A DNA stretch of 64,000 nucleotides from Tetragonia tetragonoides (GCA_038025085.1 CM076144.1:18245001-18309000), one strand, 5' to 3'. Counted from the first letter of the stretch, positions 32,961-44,347 are shown. The notes: generated by a model from the letters alone, not told the origin. Made by a program: numbers and translations.

Positions 32961-33390
32961 CTGACATGCAGAGAGAGAAACAGCGATTAATTAAGCAATT
33001 AACAAAATCATTAATTTAAGCTTAAGCTGAATTTAGCCACTGAAATAACTCTGATTAACATGAATTTGTGATTAAGTGATCAAAAGGGTGTGATTATTTT
33101 TCAACAGATCATCATTTTATCATAGGCTTTATTAATAGCCAATCAATATCAATTTGAGAAGAAGATAGATGATCAACTAAATCCAAACTTTTTGTTGGGT
33201 TCTGCTAACTGAATTTTGACAGAGTATCAAATGGGTATCATCAAATTTGCGTGAAATTTTAACATGGTTTGATGAATTTTGGTGAAATTTTAACATGGTT
33301 AGAGGAATTTTGGTGAAATTTTAACATGATTTGAAAATGTAAGCTCAAAATGAGACCAAATATGATTCTCTGAGTCTGAGCAGAGCATAC
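32961..33390 (-). other. Probable 5' UTR intron of the HAD gene
   Basis: On the minus strand a GTATGC donor (complement of 33385-33390) and an acceptor after a pyrimidine tract, tttctctctctgcatgtcag (ending 32961), bracket 430 bases. Between the acceptor and the ATG lie only 19 bases of leader. The assignment is by splice-site appearance alone. Confidence 0.5.
33250..33335. repeat. 31-bp tandem repeat, about 2.7 copies
   Basis: The unit begins ggtgaaattttaacatggtt and repeats with few changes at about 33250, 33281 and 33312. It lies in the putative 5' UTR intron of the HAD gene. Confidence 0.8.
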
Positions 33391-33522
33391 CAGAGATGAA
33401 GGACAGAGAGAGAGAGAGAGGGTATGCGGCCGTCGCACAATGAAGAGATTACGATTGCAATTAGAATGCAAGGAGGAGAAAAAGGAGAGGAAGGGGGAAG
33501 TAAATTGGTTGCATAGAGAGTG

Positions 33523-33530
33523 TTTATATA
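33523..33530 (-). promoter_or_regulatory. TATA box of the HAD gene
   Basis: The minus strand reads tatataaa in the context cgcctatataaacactc, about 580 bases upstream of the ATG. It is followed by a pyrimidine-rich leader (complement of the ga-repeat at 33403-33420). A start of transcription near 33490-33500 would fit. Inference from sequence only. Confidence 0.6.
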
Positions 33531-33827
33531 GGCGAGTGGTGAACATCTCAAATCAATTTTTATTTTTTTTCAATTTTGTATTTTTTAAAGAAATGCATGT
33601 CCACAATTATTTGTCACAAAAAGGTATTAAATACAAGTGGTGTACGTCAACCCGCGTCCAAATCAGTCACATATTTTCATATCTAAACCATGCATCCAAT
33701 TGAATGATAAATCGAGGAGCAAAAAATTTTGAATGATAATTCACTCCTAAATGATAAAAAGTTTTACAAATAAGGAGACGGTGTGAATGTTTCAGCACTT
33801 TTATCCCTTAGGTAAAAGTCTTATTTA
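33531..33827 (-). other. Upstream region of the HAD gene
   Basis: AT-rich, no ORF. Presumed proximal promoter. No cis element is distinct enough to name. Confidence 0.4.
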
Positions 33828-33962
33828 TATATGATTGGTATGAGTAATTCGACACTTTCATTTTATAAGTAAGATCGAGGGTTCAAATCTTGTAAATAGA
33901 GAAACTATTTATTACTAGGAGCACTTTGCCATTTTGTGGGTCGACCCGTTGTATTAAACTTC
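33828..33962 (+). mobile_element. tRNA-derived SINE, copy 1
   Basis: It shares order and wording with the SINE at 35733-35914: an A-box-like ttggtatgagtaattcgac, then the B box gatcgagggttcaaatct, then gagcactttgccatttt and gtgggtcgaccc. It is more diverged than copy 2 and has no clear tail. Confidence 0.7.
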
Positions 33963-34199
33963 AGATGGGCCTGGACAAGGTCATGGACGGGAAGCGCAAC
34001 ACCACATAAAAGTCAAGTGATGGTCTATCCTAAATCCAATTAGAACTTGTATGGTGGTTACCGATATTAAGGTAGCCACCACAACTTCGCACGACAGCCG
34101 TTGATCACCATCTTGGTCAAACCATATCATTTATTGTACTATGGTTGCAACTATAATAATTAAAATAGTTGACAAGTGGTTTTAACCAATTCTTTAATC
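33963..34199. other. Non-coding stretch
   Basis: No feature recognised. Confidence 0.5.
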
Positions 34200-34439
34200 G
34201 GTCATAAATATTCTACCAATAGTCAACTAGTTTTAGGCTGTTTATCTTTGAAAAAATCATATGATTTCTTGACCTGCAGGTCTCCACCTTCCCACCAGGA
34301 ATCCCGAAGGGAAGAAGTAGCTTGCTCACTACCAGCATAGAATACCACACTATTTCTGACCGAGAGGATGCCGTTGCAGTCCCAAAAATTGTGCAAAAAT
34401 TTATAAGCTTGGATCCAGCGGGCCCAAATGTAATGTTTA

Positions 34440-34744
34440 GGTGATGTTTACTTGGTTGTAATCAAATGCAATTCAATGCAATTATTTTATAGGGTAAATG
34501 GGAAGTGAAAAAGGAAAAAGGAAAGGAAGGAGATGGAAAAAGTAAGATTGATTACACCATCCAAAGTAATCATCATTACATGGGAAAAATTGAGCAATTT
34601 TGATTACAATGAATAATGCAATCAACCCCACTTTTCCTATCCCTCTCCTCCCACTCCTTCACTTTTCACCTTCCATTTACCCTATAAAATAATTGCATTG
34701 CATTGCATTGTATTGTATTTAATTGCAACCTAGTAAACGAGGCC
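34440..34744. mobile_element. Tourist-like MITE (305 bp) with about 90-bp inverted arms
   Basis: The ends are ggtgatgtttacttggttg and (right, reverse complement) ggcctcgtttactaggttg. The complementarity extends inward through aattattttatagggtaaat. TTA flanks both ends (34437-34439 and 34745-34747). This is a textbook PIF/Harbinger-type insertion. It splits the LINE ORF. Confidence 0.88.
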
Positions 34745-35732
34745 TTAGAGTTATGAAAGCTCCACACCAATTTTAGCATTAGAGCCTGATTCCAGCTTAA
34801 AGCCGCTTTGATATTGAAGCCCCCTCTCTATTGTCTTGCAGATGTTTTTCCAACTGAAGAATGTCATTCTTCTCTTACCATCAGGGCAACCCCACAAGAA
34901 ATCCTTATTGATTTTGTGGATCTTCTTCAGCACAACTTTTGGTAGGAAAGCAGTAGAACGAAAGCCTTTGATACCAAAGATATCATAGTTAATATGTTTC
35001 ACCTTTCCTGCATAAGACAGAAAATGAGAGGTCCAATTGCTGGAGTTTTGCATGAACCTTCTTAACAAGGGCTTGATACGTGGAAGTTGTGAGCCTGGAA
35101 GAATTCCGAGGAATTCCAAGATACCTGATAGTCATGCTACATTTAGTAAACTAGTTAAGTGGAGAATCTTAGCTTTGTTATACTAAGTAATACCGCCAAA
35201 GTAGATCTCAGTCTTGTAAGGGTTAGCTGCAGGCCAGACATTTCTCAAAACATGTTAGGTAGTTAGTAACTGCTCTGATAAACAGGGAGTTACCACGAGT
35301 GAAGATAAGCAAATCATCTGAAAATATGAGATGATTAAGATGGAGTCTGCTACATTTTGGGTGAGACGAGAAGCCTTCTGCAGTCCTAACATTTCTAAGG
35401 AGTTTAGAAAGCCCCTCATCCAGAGGAAAAAAAGGTGAGGAGAGAGAGATTCCTTGCCTTACTCCTCTTTTACACTGAAAACAACCTCGGAGAGTGCTAT
35501 TGACACAAATAGAGAATCTGGAGGTTGTGATGCAGCCCATTATACTCAATCATTGAAACTTGCAGGGATGCCAAAGCTAGCCACTAGCATCTTAAGGAAA
35601 TTCCAATTCACAGTATTGAACGCTTTCCTTATATCAATCTTGATTATTGCTCTAGGAGAGTTGTGTTTGCGTCCATAGTGAAGGGCAAGCTCATGAGCTA
35701 GCACAATGTTGTCAAATAAGCTTCTCCCTTTA

Positions 35733-35914
35733 CCAATAAGTGGTTGGTGTGAGTGGTTTGACACTCTCATCCCTTAAGCAAGATCGAGGGTTCGAATCTT
35801 GTGAATGGAGAAAATATTTAGTTGGAGTACTTTACTCCTTCGTGGGCCAACCTAGTGCAAAGAGGATTAAGCTTAGCCTAAAAGACTTAGGTGAACATGT
35901 GTTAAACCAAAAAA
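35733..35914 (+). mobile_element. tRNA-derived SINE, copy 2, with poly(A) and target duplication
   Basis: It has an A-box-like taagtggttggtgtgagtgg, B box gatcgagggttcgaatct, a gtgggccaacc block and a terminal A run. The flanks are a 19-base direct repeat with one difference, AAATAAGCTTCTCCCTTTA (35714-35732) and its copy at 35915-35933. It inserted into the LINE; removing it restores contiguous LINE coding sequence. Confidence 0.9.
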
Positions 35915-36263
35915 AAATAAACTTCTCCCTTTAGTGAAAGCTGTCCGTTCAAGGCCTACAATTTTAGAGAGGTAGTTTTTGATTCTGTTGGCCAGAACTT
36001 TCGTGATAGCTAGTCTTGTAAATTAAAGAACAACAGGATATTGGTCTGTTGTCAGAAACAAAGTCAGGAGTGGGGCATTTAGGAACTAAAACCACAAAAG
36101 TAGAGTTAATTTGCTGCAAGAACTTTAACAGTTTTAAAGTAGACCAAAAAACATAAAAAGAAAGTACCCCTTCAATATTTAAAATCGATGGGTTTTGGGC
36201 AGAAAGTAAATTTATAATTCTGCTCCATTCCTTTCCTTCCAAACCAAAATAAGCAACCATCAA

Positions 36264-36786
36264 AAAGTTATTACTCTATTTTCTTTCAATATTTTCCTTT
36301 CTTTCCCTTTTTTTTTTTTTTGAGTAACATTCTTTTCCTATCTCTTCTGCTCACTTCCGACTTCCGAGGGCTTAGCTTCCTTTCTTTTAAATTAAACCAA
36401 ACAAGTCATTAATAAAATTGTGGGATGCTTTGCTGTAGTCAAATAGGACACGTAGGTGGACGGATCAAATGCGTTCTCAAAGAAAACTACTTGGTATAAA
36501 TGATTGACATAGTTGTGCCCATGATTACTTAACACCAAGCAAAATGTACTAAATAAGGGATTTACCATTTATATATGCTTTGGAAAGAAAATTCAAGAAA
36601 ATACTCTTCTGATTCAATGTCTACTAGCAAATCTGGATGGTTAGATGCACGTGTTTGAAACATTAATAATTAACAAATAGTGGCAAAAAAATAATATTAA
36701 TCACCCAGCTAATTTGGACTGAGCCTAAGCCACTAAAAGCCAGCAATAGGGCATAGACAAAGCTGTCAAGTACCCACAATATAATA
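36264..36786. other. Intergenic stretch
   Basis: There is a T run at about 36309-36321, otherwise no recognisable element. Confidence 0.5.
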
Positions 36787-37146
36787 CTCCCTCCGATTCA
36801 CGGAAATTTTTACGTTTTTCACTTATGTTTGGATCATGGAAATTTTTACGTTTTCTTATATAGTAATATATTTGAGCATCCTTTACTACTTTACTCCTCC
36901 CACCTTCTCACCCCATGTGCAAGGAAATAAATAAAAAAAAAATTTTCTCAAGCCACTAGTTACAAAAGTAAGGAAAGTAATACAAAAACAAGAAAAACAA
37001 TAAATACCCACTAAAATATTATTTTCTCTCTCTTAATACCTCATGTGCTTTTTTAAGGGTAAATTTGAAAATTTTGTGCTAAAATGTGTTTTCCTTAATA
37101 TTTGTCATATTCTCTAAACGTCAAGATTTCCGTGGACCGGAGGGAG
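36787..37146. mobile_element. Stowaway-like MITE (360 bp)
   Basis: The ends ctccctccgattcacggaaa and (right, reverse complement) ctccctccggtccacggaaa are flanked by TA on both sides (36785-36786 and 37147-37148). CTCCCTCC ends with a TA target are diagnostic of Stowaway, the MITE group of the Tc1/mariner superfamily. An internal copy of the subterminal phrase ggaaatttttacgtttt is repeated. Confidence 0.92.
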
Positions 37147-37392
37147 TAAATCAGATACAAATGATACTGTTGAGTTACCAAGGAGAGTACTAATAATTGG
37201 TGTGTGGTCTATTTTCAATCTTAATTTTTTCAATCATGGCTAGATGAGTTTGGAGTTTAACAAATAAATGGTGTTGTCAAGTTCAACCTTGATTTCATCC
37301 TTCACGTCTCCATGAACTAGGGGATTGATTGCAGAATAACGGTCTTCTTTTCCAACTACGTGGGCCAATAAGTTAATTTTGTTAATTACGGT

Positions 37393-37590
37393 CTCTTCTA
37401 AATGGTGCGAGATGGTGAAAAACAGAATAAAACGGAACAACGGTGCGGAGAATGAAACAAAATGTGAGACAAAATGAAGTACAGAATGCCAATGGAACGA
37501 CGCAGAATGGAAAGAAGCGGATTACAGTGTAGATTGGAACGGAACAGAATGAAATGCAGCATGTAGACGATGAAAAGAACAGTGACTTTA
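37393..37590. mobile_element. Diverged, inverted copy of the 15325-15793 MITE family
   Basis: Read in reverse complement it shares long stretches with the element at 15325: cactgttcttttcatcgtc, cattctgttccgttccaat, ctgcgtcgttcc and cattctgtacttcatttt. The termini are too worn to define. Confidence 0.5.
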
Positions 37591-39196
37591 CATAAGTTCA
37601 ATTCAATTCAAAGACAAACTTCTTTACTCATATTTTATTATTCACTTCAGTTAATTCAAATTAATTCGGATCAGATTAGTTCAGCTAAGTGGAAAATAAC
37701 GTAACACGATGTGAGTCTTCCAAACTTCTTTTACATCATATATTTTGCTTGTTTTCGATATTCAAATATTTTATGTGCAACACACGCGCATGAAACTAGT
37801 ATGCAACTATGAGATGACATATATCAATATGTCATTGTATATGTGGAGGCCACGTCATAAATTAATATAGGACTCCTTCAATACTAGCTAGCCTTAATAT
37901 AATGTTTTCATACTATCTCATTAAGGCTTTATTGTAGGGTTTCTATTTCCTAAAAATCAGAATTCGTAAGCCTTAATAAGTATAACGTTCTCGTATTTGC
38001 TCATTACTGTTTTATCTTTAATGTTGTAATTTGTAAAAACAAAAGCGCTAAGTTAATTTTATTAGAGGTTGGAAATCTTTTTATTTTACTTTACTGACTT
38101 GAGACCCAATTGAATTTGATATATTCATCGCTGTAGATATCGAGAGACCTTTTATGAGTGATTGATATCTCTTTTCCTTAAAATTGTTATCGTCAAGCAA
38201 ATAAAGAACGAAAAACATAATACTATGATCCATTTTATTATTATTATTTTTCTATGTGTGGTGGAATTTCATCCATTTAATTTTTTCATTTATAATATAT
38301 TTTTGTAGGTCACATCAGGGATATTGATCATCGTTGGCCAAATAAACTATTTTTCGCACTGCTTTGTGGGCACTTCATAAGGTGGAATAATTAGCAAAAA
38401 TTTTAAACACTGGTTCATGTCTAAGAAGAGATTTAAATCCTTGTCTCAACCTTAATTAAAAGTGCATAAGTTCCCTATTACTCAATCACGTCCCTTTTCA
38501 TGCTATGATAGATAGGAATCTTCCATATTTGCGGGGCACAATAATAACATCAAAAGTTTCACTAGATCGATAAGATTCATGTAGCTTTCTGTGGTGTGTC
38601 ATAAATATAACAATAAAAAACAATAATTGTGCAGCGCAATTATATGATTTGCATGCAGCTGTCAAGCGTTGGAAGAGGGACATGGGCTCTTGTACGTTTA
38701 TATGCATCATGCAATATTACTGATTACTCAATAAGTAGATAAGATGGATGTTATTTAATTTGAATTTATCTAAGCATCATCTGTATATATGCATGGTTTT
38801 AAGATCGAATAATGATTGCCAATGCCATTGAATATCGCATATATTGACAAATCCTGCTTATATGGGAGAGAAGTCAAGAGTACTTGCTTGTAAGCTATCT
38901 CTCTTCCAAATCCAAACCTTACCTTTGTTTATTTAGCCATGAGTGATCAAGTACATATGTATGCTCTTACGAGATGGTTCCTAACATAATTGTAAGATAT
39001 AATAATACGACTATTTAAGAGTGATTAAACTAAAATAATGCAAACACAAATTTTAAAAATATAACTAAAGTACTTGAAAATTTGTGTAAGACATTGTAAC
39101 TTTCATTGAATAAAGAGTAACTTTATAGTGAAACAAATGTCACTACTCCTAATATATGATCATTATATTTTCCAATAGGTTTTTTTTTCTACGATA
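37591..39196. other. Intergenic stretch
   Basis: AT-rich, no convincing ORF, no repeat ends recognised. Confidence 0.5.
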
Positions 39197-40692
39197 TGGT
39201 TGAAGAGTGCCTAAGTTACTCTAGAGGGGAGTGGGGGTGAATAGAGTGACTCGGCCAATTTCTCGCGATTACACAGACTTTTGTGACTTGAGAACAATGT
39301 AGAGAACAACGTTGTGGACATTATTGTTCTTATGCAGTAAACAGAACACAAAGCAAAAGACTGAATGTAAATAACACAAGACTTTTTTCACGTGGAAAAC
39401 CTCCTAAGCTCAATAGGAGTAAAAACCACTACCCGGTTACTTGAGATTTTGTCACACTACTTATCTTATAACCAGAGCCAAAACAGGATACAATATAGTA
39501 CCCTAACAACACCACACACCGTTACTGATGTGTTGCCAATCCCTCCAAGTCACACATTGACCTGAGGGAAACTCTACGCTTGTTACTAAGCTAGAGGTAT
39601 TACAGATTTCCAAATTGTTTGTCCTATTACACGCTTCTATACTAAGCAAAGTAAGACCACAGGAAAACTTATTATGCAATGACCAATCTAAGTAAGACTG
39701 AAACTGACCAAGACAGGGAACAAGGTTCAAGGTTGTTCTTGTGAGCACATGACGTATCTGGTCTGCACGATTTAATACTATGCATAAATGATTCTGAACT
39801 CAATAATGCACGCAAAGCTTAACCTTCAACTGAGCCTATCAGGCGCCTTATATAGGCAGACCTAGAAGCTCAGTCCATCTAGGTTAAATCTCTTCAGAAT
39901 ATAAAAGATAGGATTTACCCAAAAGATAGGATAGAGCTTAAGTAAAGATCAAAGACCTTTCCTTAAACCAACCTATGTGATAAAAACGACCAAATAAATT
40001 AACAGAAAAGCTTGGCCAACTAGCAAGTGATTGATCAGAATATACTCTCTAAAAGATAATTAGAAATATTCCAAAAGATAATTCACTTACCTAAACAATA
40101 TAAATATGGCCATTAAGTAAAATACTTTTCCAAAATAATATCTTTTCAAAATAAAATACTTTCTGTTTAAAACACGATTTTGCAATATTCATTTTTCCAA
40201 AATAATTTATGTTTCTTCAGAAGAATATTTGTGTGAAGATATAGAAAGATAAAACACAAATATTCATAGAAATAATAAATATGATATTATGCAAACTCGT
40301 CCAGATACACAGCTAGAAGGAAGAGGGTTAGACTAGTTGTTCCCCTTTGGTTCCTTCAAGCTTTAATGATGGTCATAGAGAACAGGGTTCGCAAGACTGT
40401 TTCCCTGTACTCATAGATACATGCACTCAGTCCTACAGCCTTGTTCCCTTGTCATGATCAACTTAGACTCTAGCTAACCAGTCAAGCATAGTACATAAAG
40501 ACTAATGACAAATGTACTTAACTACATTACATACATAGTCTTCATGTCTTGTGAGGATCCAAGCGTCTTCATGAGCAATCATACTTTGAACATTACACCT
40601 TCTTGCATCCTTTAGTAAATCTGTCATCATTGTTAGTTCACCACGAAGATAAGGACCCTTTGTTTGTTATCATCAAAACCAGGAACCCAAAA
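39197..40692 (-). repeat. copia-A 3' LTR
   Basis: It matches the solo LTR at 47186-48693 along its length: gtgaatagagtgac near the left end, the shared cacgtggaaaacctcctaa-type block, the ggaacagggttc words and gttatcatcaaaaccaggaa at the right end. It lies next to a minus-strand polypurine tract. The left terminus is blurred (tggttgaagagtgcc against tgttgggtgcag in the solo copy), so the start may be off by a few bases. Confidence 0.85.
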
Positions 40693-41402
40693 AATTCCCC
40701 CTTTTTGATGATGACAAACTAGTGTGCTTATCTGAGCTAGATACCAATCAAAAGAAACACAAACTAACTCAGCCGCTTACCTTAACTTACCATTGCTGTG
40801 AACCTACCAGTAGAACCAGGGTAAGTAGGAACAGGGTTCACAGCTTCATTATCAAGAACTCCAGCTTAACATTATCATCCATCACATTGAGACTTTTGCA
40901 GAGAGAAACTTTGCAATCAGAGTTGCAACTTCAAAACTTTTGGAGAGTCAGAGTAGGAAGGAAAAAATCAACAATTTCAAACCAGAAACCATTAGAGAAG
41001 AAAGCGAAAATTTGTGTGCTACCCATCCATAGTGAATAGGTTAATAAGGTACGAGAATAAAACTAGACTAAATGTAAACATGATTATATTAAACTTAATC
41101 ATAAGCACACCACTGTTCCCCTTTTTGGCATCACCAAAAAGTGTCATTGACATTTGTTAAATATGCAATAAGTGATATGTTAAGCCAGAATGTAGCAAGT
41201 ATGTCACAACCATCACCTCCAGGGTTTAAGTGTATGCAAACAAATGAAAGAATTAGTAGCTCAAACTTAGCAATCTATTGATATAGGCTATCCAAAAAAT
41301 AGTCAAACCATATAAACCAAGGGACCAATTATATTTCATAGCCACAAAAAGAAGACATTGTTACAGATTAAACAACGCCTAAAGAGAAAAAAAAAACAGG
41401 CT
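40693..41402 (-). other. copia-A polypurine tract and 3' spacer
   Basis: Next to the LTR the minus strand reads catcaaaaagggggaatt, the polypurine tract. The rest is non-coding. A second purine block (aaaaaggggaac on the minus strand) lies near 41109-41120. Confidence 0.75.
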
Positions 41403-43252
41403 TTAAAGAACAGGGGGAGGATTAGGGTCTGATGGGTTGGAGTTGTCAGCAGGTGTATCGTTAGTCTTAACTTCAAACCCATCTCTCAGCATCTTGACAA
41501 GCTCATCATGGCTTCTTTGATGAGCTTCATCAGCTCTTGTCACTGCATCAGTCAAATTAACAAGTTTTTGAGCCAGAGAGGCTTGCTTAGAGGTCACATC
41601 ATTGAGCTTGGCCTCTACAAGTTGCAGCGTAGTGAAAGTTGCAGCTCTACTGATGCTTGCCCCTTCCATAGAAAGAACCTCTCTGGGCCCTGTTCCCCGT
41701 CAGAATCAGCTTCTTCTTCCTCCTTCTCTTCTTGCTCATCATCATCAAAAGTGAACCCCATTTGCTTTAGGTTCAGCTTACCCACTTCATTCACAGATGT
41801 GGGTGTCTTACCATGGGAAAGAGGAACCCCAAAGTGCTTGAAGACCAGGGTCAAGGCATAACCATAAGGTAGGGAGTGAGTGATGACTTTCTTGCTGAGG
41901 ACATAAGCAATGTGGTGAATCATGACAGCAGGAAGATTCACCTCTCTATAAGATCCATAAGGCACATATCGTAGGCAGAGCAATATTCCCTAGCCTCCTC
42001 CCTAGGGACTATTGTCCTGAAGACAAGGGCAAACAGTAATTTGTGCAAGGGAACAAGGTTTGCAGCCTTGACCCGTTTAGCCTCATCTAACTCCATATCC
42101 TTGGAGTACTTCCTGCCGATAGCTATGGGACAATTGCCCTCGTAATTAGGCCAACCGCCTCCCCTAAACCAATCATTAAAACCCTCATAGGGGACACCCA
42201 AAATTTTCCCCAAATTAGAAGCATTAAAGTGAAAAGACACCCCAGAAACCTCACTTTTGACCACCCCATCCTTCACAACACAATTTAGGTAAAATTGTTT
42301 AAACTCAACATAGTGGAAGGTGGTCCTAACAGTCAAATATGTGCCCTACCCCTGAGGCATAACCTGGGTAACTAAAGAATCAACCCCATTGTCCCTCATC
42401 CAGTTAAGACACCATACCTTTCCATTGATGCACTTACGAGAGAGAATCTGAGCTGTCCTGGCATCAATCTCATCTTGGTTTTTCTTCTTCTTCTTGCCCG
42501 TAGTGACAGCAGGGGAGGATGTGGGCAAGGGGACCAGAGTCTTCTTCTTCTTAGCAGGTCGGGAAAAAGGTTCAACTGACTCTGGCTTCGGTGTCTTAGA
42601 GGGGGTGTCCAAGACACGTTCTACCACTGATTTTCTCTTCTTGGTAGGAGGAGTTGGAGATTTAGTCTCTAAGACAGGGTCCTTGACTGGTAGACCCTGT
42701 TTCTTTGAAGACCCAACAGTGGTTTCTTGGATTTCTTGGGAACAACCGTGGGAACAGGTGGTTCCACAGCTGGTTGTTGTTCCCCCTGAGCTGTAGAGCT
42801 CTCTATTCCAGCTTTCTCACCTCCTTCACTCTCCTTTTTCTCTCCCTCATTCTCTCCTTTTGATTTCCCAACTCCCTCTTTCTTTTTCTTTCCTCTTTCA
42901 CTCCTCTCTCTGACATATTTGGCCCCAATACCTGCTCCTTCGTCCAAAAAGAGTGTCAAATTCGTGAGCTAGCTCAGAGACACCCACGCACTATGTTGAG
43001 CTTTTCTTGGCCTTCTTCTTTGCAGAAGATGCAAAGGACCCTGTTTTTGTAGAAGCGTCAACACCTTTCACCCATTGGTTCAGTCACGGGAGCTTTGGGG
43101 GATGAAGGTGAAGATGGTGAGGATGGTCCAGTTCTCTTTCTAGCTGTCATTTTGACAGGCATTTCAGGGGTTTTGGTGGATTTGATGGGAGTGGTTGAAG
43201 GTGATTTCTCAGTTGGGGATTTCTTTGATGTAGATGATCGTGTTCCAGTCAC
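41403..43252 (-). pseudogene. copia-A third ORF, frameshifted homologue of the copia-1 third ORF
   Basis: Starting at MTGTRSSTSKKSPTEKS (43252) and ending NPSDPNPPPVL (41403), the frame is broken into at least four pieces (43058-43252, 42346-42959, 41938-42336, 41403-41983). The N terminus is basic and low in complexity. The central domain carries NASNLGKILGVPYEGFNDW and LPAVMIHHIAYVLSKKVITH, then YGYALTLVFKHFGVP. These match the same positions of the intact ORF at 17777-19063. An acidic EEKEEEEADSDGE stretch and a possible coiled tail follow. This shows the domain is an inherited part of these elements and not a chance ORF. Confidence 0.85.
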
Positions 43253-43367
43253 TATTCTTATAACTTGAATTAGGGTTTGGGAGAGAGAGAGAAAGAATCG
43301 AGATTGGAGAGATTTGATTTTTGAATATAACTGGAAGAAAATTCAAAAATCTTGAAGAAAACAGAAA

Positions 43368-43372
<5 letters not shown>

Positions 43373-43436
<64 letters not shown>
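43373..43436. repeat. (GA)n microsatellite
   Basis: A nearly uninterrupted run of about 32 ga dinucleotides upstream of the third ORF of copia-A, in its spacer. Confidence 0.95.
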
Positions 43437-43440
<4 letters not shown>

Positions 43441-43981
43441 AGGAAGAATTTGTGTGAGAGAGAATTTTGGGGAGCTGATTTGAAGTTGTGGTGGTGAAGA
43501 ACAACGACTTCTTCCCTATTTATAGGGTATGGAAAGCTCAACCGCCTGTAAAAATTAGGAAAACGGGCGGAAATTAATTACGCCTGATTTGCCTGTTGGG
43601 AACAGAGGTGCTTGAGGCAAAGTGACTGAGGGAACAGGGTCCATGTATTGGTCTCAAGGTCCATACAACAACAATTTTGAGGACAATAAGGGATATATCA
43701 ATAGACCAAAGTGAGTCCTTTATTTCAAGTCATACAGTTATGCCTTTTACAGCACGCGAGCTGGTATAAACATACAAAACTTAAAAAGGCCACGTAAATC
43801 ACATATAAGCACATAAAACATGTAGACACAACTCAAGCCAATCATCGAGGGAATAGGGTGCACATACAACTAAGTAATATTGATCATGCCTATTTCTAGT
43901 CTAAGTTTCTCATACATTTCTCTGCTTAGTGGTTTAGTGAAGAAATCTTCCAATTGATCCCCTGTCTTGCAAAAAGTCAAC
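43437..43981 (-). other. copia-A spacer between pol and third ORF
   Basis: No coding signal. The spacer is in the same position as 19064-19901 in copia-1. Confidence 0.55.
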
Positions 43982-44342
43982 TTAATGAACCCTTTCTCTA
44001 CATTTGTCTCTCAAAAAGTGATGTCTAATGTCAATGTGCTTTGTTCTTGAGTGTTGCACTGGATTTTTGGAGATGTTTATAGCACTTGTGTTATCACACA
44101 AGATAGGCATACAACCTGCATCAATTTCAAAATCTTTTAATTGTTGTCTTACCCACAACAATTGTGCACAACATGAAGCAGCTGCCACATACTCAGCTAC
44201 AACAGTAGACATGACCACAGAATTTTGCTTTTTGGAGGCCCAACAGATCAAGCAAGGCCCTAAGAAGGCTGCCATGCCTGATGTAGTCTTCCTGTCTACA
44301 AGGTATCCTACTTCATCCATGTCAAGCTTGACATTGGTGGCA
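43982..44342 (-). pseudogene. copia-A RNase H
   Basis: The frame reads VGYLVDRKTTSGMAAFLGPCL, SWASKK-type CWASKKQNSVVMSTVVAEYVAAASC, LCDNTSAINISKNPVQHS and TKHIDIRHHFLRD. The CDN triplet is intact; the catalytic glutamate block AEAEY has become VVAEY. Just before YLVDRK the frame jumps directly from KLDMDE, so about 85 residues expected by comparison with copia-1 are missing. After HHFLRD a frameshift ends the domain. Confidence 0.88.
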
Positions 44343-44347
44343 ACAAG

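Larger units (their letters stand above)
34200..36263 (-). mobile_element. L1-type LINE fragment, interrupted by a MITE and a SINE
   Basis: Minus-strand order: RT N terminus (TFVVLVPKCPTPDFVSDNRPIS, 36000-36130), then KGRSLFDNIVLAHEL and IKIDIRKAFNTVNWNFL (35546-35720), GCFQCKRGVRQGISLS, the catalytic HLIFSDDLLIFTRG (35300-35340), then LRRFMQNSSNWTSHFLSYAGK and the GFRSTAFLPK block. After the MITE at 34440-34744, LINE sequence continues with WARWIQAYKFLHNFWDCNG and SWWEGGDLQV (34260-34437), the usual region downstream of RT. Frameshifts and stops are frequent. The 5' part (endonuclease, ORF1) is missing. The catalytic box has serine in place of alanine (FSDD). Confidence 0.87.

Noticed and set aside
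33860..33900. Possible tRNA gene from the B box gagggttcaaatct
   Set aside because: The same sequence recurs at 35770-35800 within a SINE with poly(A) and target duplication.
43209..43541. Serine-leucine repeat ORF
   Set aside because: Translation of the (GA)n microsatellite; no conserved sequence around it.
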